From the NCBI RefSeq assembly GCF_029227915.1, contig NC_079878.1, positions 34,561,501-34,625,500 on the forward strand: a stretch of DNA of 64,000 nucleotides, written 5' to 3'. Below the pieces are notes generated by a model, which ran no database searches, was not told the origin of the DNA, and saw only the letters and a program-made list of their open reading frames with translations. The position numbers were made by a program, and so were the translations under genes. The DNA is from Hydractinia symbiolongicarpus (Eukaryota > Cnidaria > Hydrozoa > Anthoathecata > Hydractiniidae). Shown here one piece after another: positions 37,925-51,900 of this stretch; the first letter of the stretch is position 1; each line of letters begins with the position of its first letter.

Positions 37925-39042
37925 TCCCACAGTCAATCGTTTCACTGTTAAAAGCGATGCAACCTAGTAATATCAGAAAAATATCGCTAAATACATGTTG
38001 GTACAAATATGTGACCCAACTGTTGTAACTGGAACAGACTGACACCGTTAGAAAGTCAATGAAATGTAGTTTTTTAAACTGTCGCTACTTCTTCAGCGCC
38101 CGATAACGGATAGGATTGGTCCCACAGTAAAAAATGAATTATTAATCCAAGTTTTTATATGAAGCGCTACCACAGCGCCCAGTGTAACCGCTGAGTTCCG
38201 GCAATCATGTCAAAATAAGAAGAATGTTATTTCTTGGAGTCCGATTTTCTCATTTATCACATTTATCAGGTCACAGTACAAAGTTTGTTCAATTAAGTCC
38301 CACAGTCAATCGTTTCACTGTTAAAACTGACGCAACCTAGTAATATCAGAAAAATATCGCTTAATACATGTTGGTACGAATATGTGACACAACTGTTGTA
38401 ACTCAAACGGACTGACACCATTAGAAAGTCAATGAAATGCAGTTTTTGAAACTGTCGCTATTTCTTCAGCGCCCGATAACGGATAGGATTGGTCCCACAG
38501 TAAAAAATGACTTATTAATCTAAATTTTTAAATGAAGCGCTACCACAGCGCCCAGTGTAATCGCTGAGTTCCGGCAATCATGTCAAATTAAGAAGAATGT
38601 TTTTTGTTGGAGTCCAATTTTCTCATTTATCACATTTATCAGGTCACAGTCCAAAGTTAGTTCAATTAAGTCCCACAGCCAATCGTTTCACTGTTAAAAG
38701 CGATGCAACCTAGTAATATCAGATAAATATCGCTAAAAACATGTTGGTACGAATACGTGACCCAACCGTTGTAACTCAAAAGACTGACACCGTTAGAAAG
38801 TCAATGAAATGTAGTTTTTGAAACTGTCGCTATTTCTTCAGCGCGCGATAATGGATAGGATTGGTCCCACAGTAAAGAATGATTTATTCATCTAAATTTT
38901 TAAATGAAGCGCTACCACAGCGCCCAGTGTAATCGCTGAGTTCCGGCAATCACGTCAAATTAAGAAGAATGTTATTTCTTGGAATCCAATTGTCTCATTT
39001 CTCACATTTATCAGGTCACAGTCCAAAGTTAGTCCAATTAAG
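37925..39042. repeat. Three-monomer copy of 18932-20049, 18,993 bp away
   Basis: Units 37925, 38298 and 38671 match 18932, 19305 and 19678 in order, sharing GGTACAAATATGTG, GACACCATTAG and GATAAATATCGCTAAAAAC. The preceding unit at 37553 shares CCCATAGTC and CCTTGTAATATC with 18560, so the relation extends left. Confidence 0.78.
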
Positions 39043-41279
39043 TCCCACAGACAATCGTTTCATTGTTAAAAGCGATGCAACCTAGAAATTTCAGAAAAAT
39101 ATCGCTAAATACATGTTGGTACGAATATGTGACCCAACCATTGTAATTCAAACGGACGTGCACCGTTAGAATGTCAATGAAATGTAGTTTTTGAAATTGT
39201 CGCTATTTCTTCAACGCGCGATAACTGCTAGGATTAGTCCCACAGTAAAAAATGACTTATTTTTCTAAATTTATAAATAAAGAACTATCACAGCGCTCAG
39301 TGTGATCGCTGAGTTCCGGCAATCATGTCAAATTAAGAAGAATGTTATTTCTTGGAGTCAACTTGTCTCACTTATCACATTTATCAGGTCACAATCCAAA
39401 ATCATTTCAATTTAGCCCCACAGTCAATCGTTTCATTGTTAAAAGCGATGCAACCTAGTAATATCAGATAAATATCGCTAAATACATGTTGGTACGAATA
39501 CGTGACGCAACCGTTGTAACTCAAACGGACTGACACCGTAACAAAGTCAATGAAATGTAGTTTTTGAAACTGTCGCTATTTTTTCAGCTCGCGATAACGG
39601 CTAGGATTGGTCCCACAGTAAAAACTGACTTATTAATCTAAATTTTTAAATGAAGGGCTACCACAGCGCCCAGTGTAATCGCTGAGTTCCGGCAATCATG
39701 TCAAAATAAGAAGAATGTTATTTCTTGGAGTCCAATTTTCTCATTTATCACATTTATCAGGTCACAGTACAAAGTTTGTTCAATTAAGTCCCACAGTCAA
39801 TCGTTTCACTGTTAAAAGCGATGCAAAATAGTAATTTCAGAAAAATATCGCTAAATACATGTTGGTACGAATATGTGACCCAACCGTTGTAACTCAAACG
39901 GACGTGCACCGTTAGAATGTCAATGAAATGTAGTTTTTGAAACTGTCGCTATTTCTTCAACGCGCGATAACTGCTAGGATTAGTCCCATAGTAAAAAATG
40001 ACTAATTTTTCTAAATTTATAAATAAAGAACTATCACAGCGCTCAGTGTGATCGCTGAGTTCCAGTAATCATGTCAAATTAAGAAGAATGTTATTTCTTG
40101 GAGTCAACTTGTCTCACTTATCACATTTATCAGGTCACAATCCAAAATCATTTCAATTTAGCCCCACAGTCAATCGTTTCATTGTTAAAAGCGATGCAAC
40201 CTAGTGATATCAGATAAATATCGCTAAATACATGTTGGTACGAATACGTGACGCAACCGTTGTAACTCAAACGGACTGACACCGTAACAAAGTCAATGAA
40301 ATGTAGTTTTTTAAACTGTCGCTATTTCTTCAGCGCCCGATAACGGCTAGGATTAGTCCCACAGTAAAAACTGACTTATTAATCTAAATTTTTAAATGAA
40401 GGGCTACCACAGCGCCCAGTGTAATCGCTGAGTTCCGGCAATCATGTCAAAATAAGAAGAATGTTATTTCTTGGAGTCCGATTTTCTCATTTATCACATT
40501 TATCAGGTCACAGTACAAAGTTTGTTCAATTAAGTCCCACAGTCAATCGTTTCACTGTTAAAAGCGACGCAACCTAGTAATATCAGAAAAATATCGCTTA
40601 ATACATGTTGGTACGAATATGTGACACAACTGTTGTAACTCAAACGGACTGACACCGTTAGAAAGTCAATGAAATGCAGTTTTTGAAACTGTCGCTATTT
40701 CTTCAGCGCCCGATAACGGATAGGATTGGTCCCACAGTAAAAGATGACTTATTAATCTAAATTTTTAAATGAAGCGCTACCACAGCGCCCAGTGTAATCG
40801 CTGAGTTCCGGCAATCATGTCAAATTAAGAAGAATGGTTTTTGTTGGAGTCCAATTTTCTCATTTATCACATTTATCAGGTCACAGTCCAAAGTTAGTTC
40901 AATTAAGTCCCACAGCCAATCGTTTCACTGTTAAAAGCGATGCAACCTAGTAATATCAGATAAATATCGCTAAAAACATGTTGGTACGAATACGTGACCC
41001 AACCGTTGTAACTCAAAAGACTGACACCGTTAGAAAGTCAATGAAATGTAGTTTTTGAAACTGTCGGTATTTCTTCAGCGCGCGATAATGGATAGGATTG
41101 GTCCCACAGTAAAGAATGATTTATTCATCTAAATTTTTAAATGAAGCGCTACCACAGCGCCCAGTGTAATCGCTGAGTTCCGGCAATCACGTCAAATTAA
41201 GAAGAATGTGATTTCTTGGAGTCCAGTTGTCTCATTTATCACATTTATCAGGTCACAGTCCAAAGTTACTCGAATTAAG

Positions 41280-43142
41280 TCCCACAGTCAATCGTTTCAT
41301 TGTTAAAAGCGATGCAACCTAGTAATTTCAGAAAAATGTCCCTAAATACATGTTGGTACGAATATGTGACCCAACCGTTGTAACTCAAACGGACGTGCAC
41401 CGTTAGAATGTCAATGAAATGTAATTTTTCAAACTGTTGCTATTTCTTCAACGCGCGATAACTGCTAGGATTAGTCCCACAGTAAAAAATGACTTATTTT
41501 TCTAAATTTATAAATGAAGAACTATCACAGCGCCCAGTGTGATCGCTGAGTTCCGGCAATGATGTCAAGTTAAGAAGAATGTTATTTCTTGGAGTCAACT
41601 TGTCTCACTTATCACATTTATCAGGTTACAATCCAAAATCATTTCAATTTAGCCCCACAGTCAATCGTTTCATTGTTAAAAGCGATGCAACCTAGTAATA
41701 TCAGATAAATATCGCTAAATACATGTTGGTACGAATACGTGACGCAGCCGTTGTAACTCAAACGGACTGACACCGTAACAAAGTCAATGAAATGTAGTTT
41801 TTGAAACTATCGCTATTTCTTCAGCGCGCAATAAAGGAGAGGGTTCGTCCCACATTAAAGAATGACTTATTTTTCTAAATTTTCAGATGAAGCACTACCA
41901 CAGCGCCCAGTGTGATCGCTGAGTTCCGGCAATCACGTCAAACTAAGAAGAATGTTATTTCTTGGAGTCCAACTGTCTCATTAATCACATTTATGAGGTC
42001 ACAGTCCAAAGTTAGTTCTGTTAAGTCCCACAGTCAATCGCTTCATTGTTAAAAGCGATGCAACCTAGTAATATAAAAAATATCACTAAATACATGTTGG
42101 TACAAATATGTGACCCAACCGTTGTAACTCAAACGGACTGACACCGTTAGAAAGTCTATGAAATGTAGTTTTTGAAACTGTCGCTATTTCTTCAGCGTGC
42201 GATAACGGCTAGGATTGGTCCCACAGTAAAAAATGACTTATTAATCTAAATTTTTATATGAAGGGCTACCACAGCGCTCAGTGTAATCGCTGAGTTCCGG
42301 CAATCACGTCAAATTAAGAAGAATGTTATTTCTTGGAGTTTAATTGTCTCCTTTACCACATTTATTAGGTCACAGTCCAAAGTTTGTTCAATTAAGTCCC
42401 ACAGTCAATCGTTTCATAGTTAAAAGCGATGCAACCTAGTAATATCAGAAAAATATCGCTTAATACATGTTGGTACGAATATGTGACACAACTGTTATAA
42501 CTGAATCGGACTGACACCGTTAGAAAGTCAATGAAATGTAGTTTTTGAAACTGTTGCTTTTTTTTCAGCGCACGATAACGGCTAGGATTGGTCCCACAGT
42601 AAAAAATGACTTATTAATCTCACTTTTTCAATGAAGCGCTACCACAGCGCCCACTGTAATCGCTGGGTTCCGGCAATCATGTCAAATTAAGAAGAATGTT
42701 ATTTCTTGGAGTCCAATTTTCTCGTTTATCACATTTATCAGGTCACAGTCCAAAGTTAGTTCAATTAAGTCCCACAGTCAATCGTTTCACTGTTAAAAGC
42801 GATGCAACCTAGTAATATCAGATAAATGTCGCTAAATACATGTTGGTACGAATATGTGACCCAACCGTTGAAACTCAAACGGACTGACACCGTTAGAAAG
42901 TCAGTGAAGTGTAGTGTTTGAAACAGTCTCTATTTCTTCAGCGCGCGCTAACGGCTAGGATTTTTCCCACAGTAAAAAATGACTTTTTTTTCTAAATTTA
43001 TAAATGAAGAACTATCACAGCGCCCAGTGTGATTGCTGAGTTCCGGCAATCATGTCAAATTAAGAAGAATGTTATTTCTTGGAGTCAACTTGTCTCAATT
43101 ATCACATTTATCAGGTCACAGTCCAAAGTTTGTTCAATTAAG
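41280..43142. repeat. Block with a distant copy at 56735-58226
   Basis: Unit 41280 matches 56735 and 41653 matches 57108 (offset 15,455 bp; GGAGAGGGTTCGTCCC, ATGAGGTCACAGTCC). Then 42397 matches 57481 and 42770 matches 57854 at offset about 15,084 bp, so the right copy has one unit fewer. Shared markers there are AACTGTTATAACTGAA, GCTTTTTTTTCAGCGC and CGCTGGGTTCC. Confidence 0.72.
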
Positions 43143-43888
43143 TCCCACAGTCAATCGTTTCACTGTTAAAAGCGATGCAACCTAGTAATATCAGAAAAAT
43201 ATCGCTAAATACATGTTGGTACGAATATGTGACACAACTGTTGTAACTCAAACGGACTGACACCGTTAGAAACTCAATGAAATGCAGTTTTTGAAACTGT
43301 CGCTATTTCTTCAGCGCCCGATAATGGATAGGATTGGTCCCACAATAAGGAATGACTTATTAATCTAAATTTTTAAATGAAGCGCTACCACAGCGCCCAG
43401 TGTAATCGCTGAGTTCCGGCAATCATGTCAAATTAAGAAGAATGTTATTTCTTGGAGTCCAATTTTCTCGTTTATCACATTTATCAGGTCACAGTCCAAA
43501 GTTAGTTCAATTAAGTCCCACAGTCAATCGTTTCACTGTTAAAAGCGATGCAACCTAGTAATATCAGATAAATGTCGCTAAATACATGTTGGTACAAATA
43601 TGTGACCCAACCGTTGAAACTCAAACGGACTGACACCGTTAGAAAGTCAGTGAAGTGTAGTATTTGAAACAGTCTCTATTTCTTCAGCGCGCGCTAACGG
43701 CTAGGATTTGTCCCACAGTAAAAAATGACTTATTTTTCTAAATTTATAAATGAAGAACTATCACAGCGCCCAGTGTGATCGCTGAGTTCCGGCAATGATG
43801 TCAAATTAAGAAGAATGTTATTTCTTGGAGTCAACTTGTCTCACTTATCACATTTATCAGGTCACAGTCCAAAGTTAGTTTAATTATG
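42770..43888. repeat. Trimer block copied to 44804-45922
   Basis: Units 42770, 43143 and 43516 match 44804, 45177 and 45550 at offset 2,034 bp. Shared markers: GATAAATGTCGC with GAAGTGTAGTG; CCCACAATAAGGAATGAC; GGTACAAATATGTG with GAAGTGTAGTA. One visible difference is TTTTTCCCACAG at 42961 against TTTGTCCCACAG. Confidence 0.85.
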
Positions 43889-44635
43889 TCCCACAGCCCA
43901 TCGTTTCACTGTTAAAAGCGATGCAACCTAGTAATATCAGATAAATATCGCTAAAAACATGTTGGTACGAATACGTGACCCTACCGTTGTAACTCAAAGG
44001 ACTGACGCCGTTAGAAAGTCAACGAAATGTAGTTTTTGAAACTGTCGCTATTTCTTCAGCGCGCGATAATGGATAGGATTGGTCCCACAGTAAACAATGA
44101 TTTATTCATCTAAATATTTAAATGAAGGGCTACCACAGCGCCCAGTGTGATCGCTGAGTTCCGGCAATCATGTCAAATTAAGAAGAATGTTATTTCTTGG
44201 AGTCAACTTGTCTCACTTATCACCTTTATCAGGTCACAGTCCAAAGTTAGTTCAATTAAGTCCCACAGTCAATCGTTTCACTGTTAAAAGCGATGCAACC
44301 TAGTAATATTAGATAAATATCGCTAAATACATGTTGGTACGAATATGTGACCCAGCCGTTGAAACTCAAACGGAGTGAAAAGGTTAGAAAGTCAATGAAA
44401 TGTAATTTTTGAAACTGTCGCTATTTCTGCAGCTCGCGATAACGGCTAGGATAGGTCCCACATTGAAAAAATGACTTTTTTTATCTTAATTCTAAAATGA
44501 AGCGCTACCACAGCGCACAGTGTAATCGCTGAGTTTCGGCAATCATGTCAAATTAAGAAGAATGTTACTTCTTGGAGTCAACTTGTCTCACTTATAACAT
44601 TTATCAGGTCACAATCCAAACATGGTTCAATTTAG

Positions 44636-44803
44636 TCCCACAGTCAATCGTTTCACTGTTAAAAGCGATGTAACCTAGTAATATCAGAAAACCATCGCTA
44701 AGTACATGTTGGTACGAATATGTGACCCAGCCGTTGTAACTCAAACAAACTTACACCGTTAGAAAGTCAATGAAATTTAGTTTTAGAAACTAGTTCAATT
44801 AAG
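44636..44803. repeat. Truncated monomer, 168 bp (about 205 bp missing)
   Basis: TTTAGTTTTAGAAAC is joined to TAGTTCAATTAAGTCC at about 44791, skipping from unit position about 155 to about 360. Everything from the GCGCGCG region to the AGGTCACAG word is absent. It is the shortest unit in the window and lies at a duplication boundary. Confidence 0.88.
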
Positions 44804-45922
44804 TCCCACAGTCAATCGTTTCACTGTTAAAAGCGATGCAACCTAGTAATATCAGATAAATGTCGCTAAATACATGTTGGTACGAATATGTGACCCAACC
44901 GTTGAAACTCAAACGGACTGACACCGTTAGAAAGTCAGTGAAGTGTAGTGTTTGAAACAGTCTCTATTTCTTCAGCGCGCGCTAACGGCTAGGATTTGTC
45001 CCACAGTAAAAAATGACTTATTTTTCTAAATTTATAAATGAAGAACTATCACAGCGCCCAGTGTGATTGCTGAGTTCCGGCAATCATGTCAAATTAAGAA
45101 GAATGTTATTTCTTGGAGTCAACTTGTCTCAATTATCACATTTATCAGGTCACAGTCCAAAGTTTGTTCAATTAAGTCCCACAGTCAATCGTTTCACTGT
45201 TAAAAGCGATGCAACCTAGTAATATCAGAAAAATATCGCTAAATACATGTTGGTACGAATATGTGACACAACTGTTGTAACTCAAACGGACTGACACCGT
45301 TAGAAAGTCAATGAAATGCAGTTTTTGAAACTGTCGCTATTTCTTCAGCGCCCGATAATGGATAGGATTGGTCCCACAATAAGGAATGACTTATTAATCT
45401 AAATTTTTAAATGAAGCGCTACCACAGCGCCCAGTGTAATTGCTGAGTTCCGGCAATCATGTCAAATTAAGAAGAATGTTATTTCTTGGAGTCCAATTTT
45501 CTCGTTTATCACATTTATCAGGTCACAGTCCAAAGTTAGTTCAATTAAGTCCCACAGTCAATCGTTTCACTGTTAAAAGCGATGCAACCTAGTAATATCA
45601 GATAAATGTCGCTAAATACATGTTGGTACAAATATGTGACCCAACCGTTGAAACTCAAACGGACTGACACCGTTAGAAAGTCAGTGAAGTGTAGTATTTG
45701 AAACAGTCTCTATTTCTTCAGCGCGCGCTAACGGCTAGGATTTGTCCCACAGTAAAAAATGACTTATTTTTCTAAATTTATAAATGAAGAACTATCACAG
45801 CGCCCAGTGTGATCGCTGAGTTCCGGCAATGATGTCAAATTAAGAAGAATGTTATTTCTTGGAGTCAACTTGTCTCACTTATCACATTTATCAGGTCACA
45901 ATCCAAAGTTAGTTCAATTAAG
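44804..45922. repeat. Copy of the 42770-43888 trimer
   Basis: It starts exactly at the junction of the 168-bp remnant unit (44636-44803), so the duplication breakpoint and the large truncation are probably the same event. Confidence 0.82.
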
Positions 45923-47130
45923 CCCCACAGCCAATCGTTTCACTGTTAAAAGCGATGCAGCCTAGTAATATCAGATAAATATCGCTAAATACATGTTGGT
46001 ACGAATACGTGACCCAACCGTTGTAACTCACACGGACTGACACCGTAAGAAAGTCAATGAAATGTAGTTTTTGAAACTGTCGCTATTTCTTCAGCGCGCG
46101 ATATCGGCTAGGATTGGCCCCACAGTAAAAAATGACTTATTAATCTAAATTTTTAAATAAAGGGCTACCACAGCGCCCAGTGTAATCGCTGAGTTCCGGC
46201 AATCACGTCAAATTAAAAAGAATGTTATTTCTTTGAGTCCAATTGTCTTTTTACCACATTTATCAGGTCACATTCCAAAGTTTGTTCAATTAAGTCCCAC
46301 AGTCAATCGTTTCATAGTTAAAAGCGATGCAACCTAGTAATATCAGAAAAATATTGCTTAATACATGTTGGTACGAATATGTGACACAACTGTTGTAACT
46401 GAAACGGACTGACGCCGTTAGAAAGTCAATGAAATGTAGTTTTTGAAACTGTTGCTTTTTTTTCAGCGCGCGATGACGGCTAGGATTGGTCCCACAATAA
46501 AAAATGACTTATTAATCTCACTTTTTCAATGAAGCGCTACCACAGCGCCCAGTGTAATCGCTAAGTTTCGGCAATCATGTCAAATTAAGAAGAATGTTAT
46601 TTCTTGGAGTCAACTTGTCTCACTTATAACATTTATAAGGTCTCAATCCAAAATCAGTTTAATTTAGTACCACTGTCAATCGTTTCACTGTTAAAAGCGA
46701 TGCAACCTAGTAATATGAGAAAAATATCGCTAAATACATGTTGGTACGAATATGTGACCCCACCGTTGAAACTCAAACGGACTGACAACGTTAGAAAGTC
46801 AATGAAATACAGTTTTTGAGACTGTCGCTATTTCTTCATCGCGCGATAACGGCTAGGATTGGTCCCACAGTAAAAAATGACTTATTAATCTAAATTTTTA
46901 AATGAAGCGCTACAACAGCGCCCAGTGTAACTGCTGAGCTTCGGCAATCATGTCAAATTAAGAAGAATGTTATTTCTTGGAGTCCAATTGTCTCCTTTAC
47001 AACAGTTATCAGGTCACAGTTCAAAGTTTGTTCAATTAAGTCCCACAGCCAATCGTTTCACTGTTAAATGTGATGCAGCCTAGTAATATCAGATAAATAT
47101 CGCTAAATACATGTTGGTACGAATACGTGA

Positions 47131-47743
47131 CCCAACCGATGTAACTCAAACGGACTGACACCGTAAGAAAGTCAATGAAATGTAGTTTTGGAAACTGTCG
47201 CTATTTCTTCAGCGCGCGGTAACGGCTAGGATTGGTCCCACAGTAAAAAATGAATTATTAATCTAAATTTTTAAATAAAGGGCTACCACAGCGCCCAGTG
47301 TAATCGCTGAGTTCCGGCAATCACGTCAAATTAAGAAGAATGTCATTTCTTGCAGTCCAATTTTCTCCTTTACCACATTTATCAGGTCACAGTCCAAAGT
47401 TTGTTCAATTAAGTCCCACAGTCAATCGTTTGATAGTTAAAAGCGATGCAACCTATTAATATCAGAAAAATATTGCTTAATACATGTTGGTACGAATATG
47501 TGACCCAACCGATGTAACTGAAACGGACTGACATCGTAAGAAAGTCAATGAAATGTAGTTTTTGAAACTGTCGCTATTTCTTCAGCGCGCGGTAACGGCT
47601 AGGATTGGTCCCACAGTAAAAAATGAATTATTAATCTAAATTTTTAAATAAAGGGCTACCACAGCGCCCAGTGTAATCGCTGAGTTCCGGCAATCACGTC
47701 AAATTAAGAAGAATGTCATTTCTTGCAGTCCAATTTTCTCTTT
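47131..47743. repeat. Single-monomer tandem duplication, period 373 bp
   Basis: From CCCAACCGATGTAACT (47131 and 47504) through GTCATTTCTTGCAGTCC the two tracts share private variants: GCGCGCGGTAACGG, AAATGAATTATT and AATAAAGGGCTACC. The first parts of the two units differ, so the breakpoint lies at about unit position 90. Confidence 0.78.
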
Positions 47744-48903
47744 TACCACATTGATCAGGTCACAGTCCAAAGTTTGTTCAATTAAGTCCCACAGTCAATC
47801 GTTTCATAGTTAAAAGCGATGCAACCTAGTAATATCAGAAAAATATTGCTTAATACATGTTGGTACGAATATGTGACACAACTGCTGTAACTGAAACGGA
47901 CTGACACCGTTAGAAAGTCAATGAAATGTAGTTTTTGAAACTGTTGCTTTTTTTCAGCGCGCGATAACGGCTAGGATTGGTCCCACAGTAAAAAATGACT
48001 TACTAATCTCACCTTTTCAATGAAGAGCTACCACAGCGCCCAGTGTAATCGCTGAGTTCCGGCAATCATGTCAAATTAAGAAGAATGTTATTTCTTGGAG
48101 TCCAATTTTCTCGTTTATCACATTTATCAGGTCACAGTCCAAAGTTCGTTCAATTAAGTCCCACAGTCAATCGTTTCACTGTTAAAAACGATGCAACCTA
48201 GTAATATCAGATAAATGTCGCTAAATACATGTTGGTACGAACATGTGACCCAACCGTTGAAACTCAAACGGACTGACACCGTAACAAAGTCAATGAAATG
48301 TAGTTTTTAAAATATCGCTATTTCTTCAGCTCGCGATAACGGAGAGGATTCGTCCCACATTATAGAATGACTTATCAATCTAAAATTTTATATGAAGCGC
48401 TACCACAGCGCCCAGTGTAATCGCTGAGTTCCGGCAATCATGTCAAATTAAGAAGAATGTTATTTCTTGGAGTCCAATTGTCTCCTTTACCACATTTATC
48501 AGGTCACAGTCGAAAGTTAGTTCAGTTAAGTCCCACAGTCAATCGCTTCATTGTTAAAAGCGATGCAACCTAGTAATAACAGAAAAACATCGCTAAATAC
48601 ACATTGGTACGAATATGTGACCCAACTGTTGTAACTCAAACGGACTTACACCGTTAGAAAATCAATGAAATGTAGTTTTTGAAACTGTCACTATTTCTTC
48701 AGCGCGCGATAACGGCTAGGATAGGTCCCACAGTAAAAAATGACTTATTAATCTAAACTTTTAAATGAAGTGCTACCACAGCGCCCAGTGTAATCGCTGA
48801 GTTCCGGCAATCATGTCGAATTAAGAAGAATGTTATTTCTTGGAGTCCAATTGTCTCATTTCTCACCTTTATCAGGTCACAGTCCAAAGTTAGTTCAATT
48901 AAG

Positions 48904-51900
48904 TCCCACAGTCAATCATTTAACTGTTAAAAGCGATGCAACCTAGTAATATCAAAAAATATCGCTAAATACATGTTGGTACGGGTATGTGACCCAACCG
49001 TTGTAACTCAAACGGACTGACACCGTTAGAAAGTCAATGAAATGCAGTTTTTGAAACTGTCGCTTATTCTTCAGCCCGCGATAAGGGCTAGGATTGGTCC
49101 CACAGTAAAAAATGACTTATTAATCTAAGTTTTTAAATGAAGCGCTACCACAGCGCCTAGTGTAATTGCTGAGTTCCGACAATCATGTCAAATTAAGAAG
49201 AAGGTTATTTCTTGGAGTCCAATTTTCTCGTTTATCACATTTATCAGGTCACAGTCCAAAGTTAGTTCAATTAAGTCCCACAGTCAATCGTTTCACTGTT
49301 AAAAGCGATGCAACCTAGTAATATCAGATAAATGTCGCTAAATACATGTTGGTACGAATATATGACCCAACCGTTGAAACTCAAACGGACTGACACCGTT
49401 AGAAAGTCAGTGAAGTGTAGTATTTGAAACAGTCTCTATTTCTTCAGCGCGCGCTAACGGCTAGGATTTGTCCCACAGTAAAAAATGACTTAATTTTCTA
49501 AACTTATAAATAAAGAACTATCACAGCGCCCAGTGTGATCGCTGAGTTCCGGCAATCATGTCAAATTAAGAAGAATGTTAATTCTTGGAGTCAACTTGTC
49601 TCACTTATCACATTTATCAGGTCACAGTCGAAAATTAGTTCAGTTAAGTCCCACAGTCAATGGCTTCATTGTTAAAAGCGATGAAACCTAGTAATAACAG
49701 AAAAACATCGCTAAATACATATTGGTACGAATATGTGACCCAACCGTTGTAACTCAAACGGACTTACACCGTTAGAAAATCAATGAAATGTAGTTTTTGA
49801 AACTGTCACTATTTCTTCAGCGCGCGATAACGGCTAGGATAGGTCCCACAGTAAAAAATGACTTATTAATCTAAACTTTTAAATGAAGTGCTACCACAGC
49901 GCCCAGTGTAATCGCTGAGTTCCGGCAATCATGTCGAATTAAGAAGAATGTTATCTCTTGGAGTCCAATTGTCGCATTTCTCACCTTTATCAGGTCACAG
50001 TCCAAAGTTAGTTCAATTAAGTCCCACAGTCAATCGTTTCACTGTTAAAAGCGATGCAACCTAGTAATATCAGATAAATATCGCTAAATACATGTTGGTA
50101 CGAATATGTGACCCAACCGTTGAAACTCAAACGGAGTGAAAAGGTTAGAAAGTCAATGAAATATACTTTTTGAAACTGTCGCTATTTCTGCAGGGCGCGA
50201 GAACGGCTAGGATAGGTCCCACATTAAAAAAATAACTTTTTTTATCTTAATTCTTAAATGAAGCGCTACCACAGCGCCCAGTGTAATCGCTGAGTTCCGG
50301 CAATCATGTCAAATTAAGAAGAATGTTATTTCTTGGAGTCCAATTGTCTCATTTCTCACCTTTATCAGGTCACAGTCCAAAGTTAGTTCAATTAAGTCCC
50401 ACAGTCAATCATTTAACTGTTAAAAGCGATGCAACCTAGTAATATCAAAAAATATCGCTAAATACATGTTGGTACGGGTATGTGACCCAACCGTTGTAAC
50501 TCAAACGGACTGACACCGTTAGAAAGTCAATGAAATGCAGTTTTTGAAACTGTCGCTTATTCTTCAGCCCGCGATAAGGGCTAGGATTGGTCCCACAGTA
50601 AAAAATGACTTATTAATCTAAGTTTTTAAATGAAGCGCTACCACAGCGCCTAGTGTAATTGCTGAGTTCCGGCAATCATGTCAAATTAAGAAGAAGGTTA
50701 TTTCTTGGAGTCCAATTTTCTCGTTTATCACATTTATCAGGTCACAGTCCAAAGTTAGTTCAATTAAGTCCCACAGTCAATCGTTTCACTGTTAAAAGCG
50801 ATGCAACCTAGTAATATGAGATAAATGTCGCTAAATACATGTTGGTACGAATATATGACCCAACCGTTGAAACTCAAACGGACTGACACCGTTAGAAAGT
50901 CAGTGAAGTGTAGTATTTGAAACAGTCTCTATTTCTTCAGCGCGCGCTAACGGCTAGGATTTGTCCCACAGTAAAAAATGACTTAATTTTCTAAACTTAT
51001 AAATAAAGAACTATCACAGCGCCCAGTGTGATCGCTGAGTTCCGGCAATCATGTCAAATTAAGAAGAATGTTATTTCTTGGAGTCCAATTGTCTCATTTC
51101 TCACCTTTATCAGGTCACAGTCCAAAGTTAGTTCAATTAAGTCCCACAGTCAATCATTTAACTGTTAAAAGCGATGCAACCTAGTAATATCAAAAAATAT
51201 CGCTAAATACATGTTGGTACGGGTATGTGACCCAACCGTTGTAACTCAAACGGACTGACACCGTTAGAAAGTCAATGAAATGCAGTTTTTGAAACTGTCG
51301 CTTATTCTTCAGCCCGCGATAAGGGCTAGGATTGGTCCCACAGTAAAAAATGACTTATTAATCTAAGTTTTTAAATGAAGCGCTACCACAGCGCCTAGTG
51401 TAATTGCTGAGTTCCGGCAATCATGTCAAATTAAGAAGAAGGTTATTTCTTGGAGTCCAATTTTCTCGTTTATCACATTTATCAGGTCACAGTCCAAAGT
51501 TAGTTCAATTAAGTCCCACAGTCAATCGTTTCACTGTTAAAAGCGATGCAACCTAGTAATATGAGATAAATGTCGCTAAATACATGTTGGTACGAATATA
51601 TGACCCAACCGTTGAAACTCAAACGGACTGACACCGTTAGAAAGTCAGTGAAGTGTAGTATTTGAAACAGTCTCTATTTCTTCAGCGCGCGCTAACGGCT
51701 AGGATTTGTCCCACAGTAAAAAATGACTTAATTTTCTAAACTTATAAATAAAGAACTATCACAGCGCCCAGTGTGATCGCTGAGTTCCGGCAATCATGTC
51801 AAATTAAGAAGAATGTTAATTCTTGGAGTCAACTTGTCTCACTTATCACATTTATCAGGTCACAGTCGAAAATTAGTTCAGTTAAGTCCCACAGTCAATG

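Larger units (their letters stand above)
13730..42769. repeat. Middle subfamily domain of the array (79 units)
   Basis: Unit starts: 13730, 14103, 14475, 14849, 15221, 15593, 15966, 16328, 16700, 17072, 17444, 17816, 18188, 18560, 18932, 19305, 19678, 20050, 20422, 20795, 21167, 21540, 21913, 22285, 22658, 23030, 23403, 23775, 24148, 24521, 24893, 25266, 25639, 26002, 26374, 26746, 27119, 27492, 27854, 28226, 28599, 28972, 29345, 29717, 30090, 30462, 30835, 31207, 31580, 31953, 32325, 32698, 33070, 33323, 33696, 33949, 34321, 34693, 35065, 35438, 35810, 36183, 36556, 36809, 37181, 37553, 37925, 38298, 38671, 39043, 39416, 39789, 40162, 40535, 40908, 41280, 41653, 42026, 42397. Typical variants: GGACGTGCACCG, TAGCCCCACAG at the unit start, AAAGCGACGCAACC, TAGTTTTTTAAACTG and GATTTATTCATC. 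No gene or unique sequence. Confidence 0.75.

Noticed and set aside
46604-46819. + strand frame of 71 codons
   Set aside because: It runs across a unit boundary in ordinary satellite sequence with no family resemblance; a chance frame.
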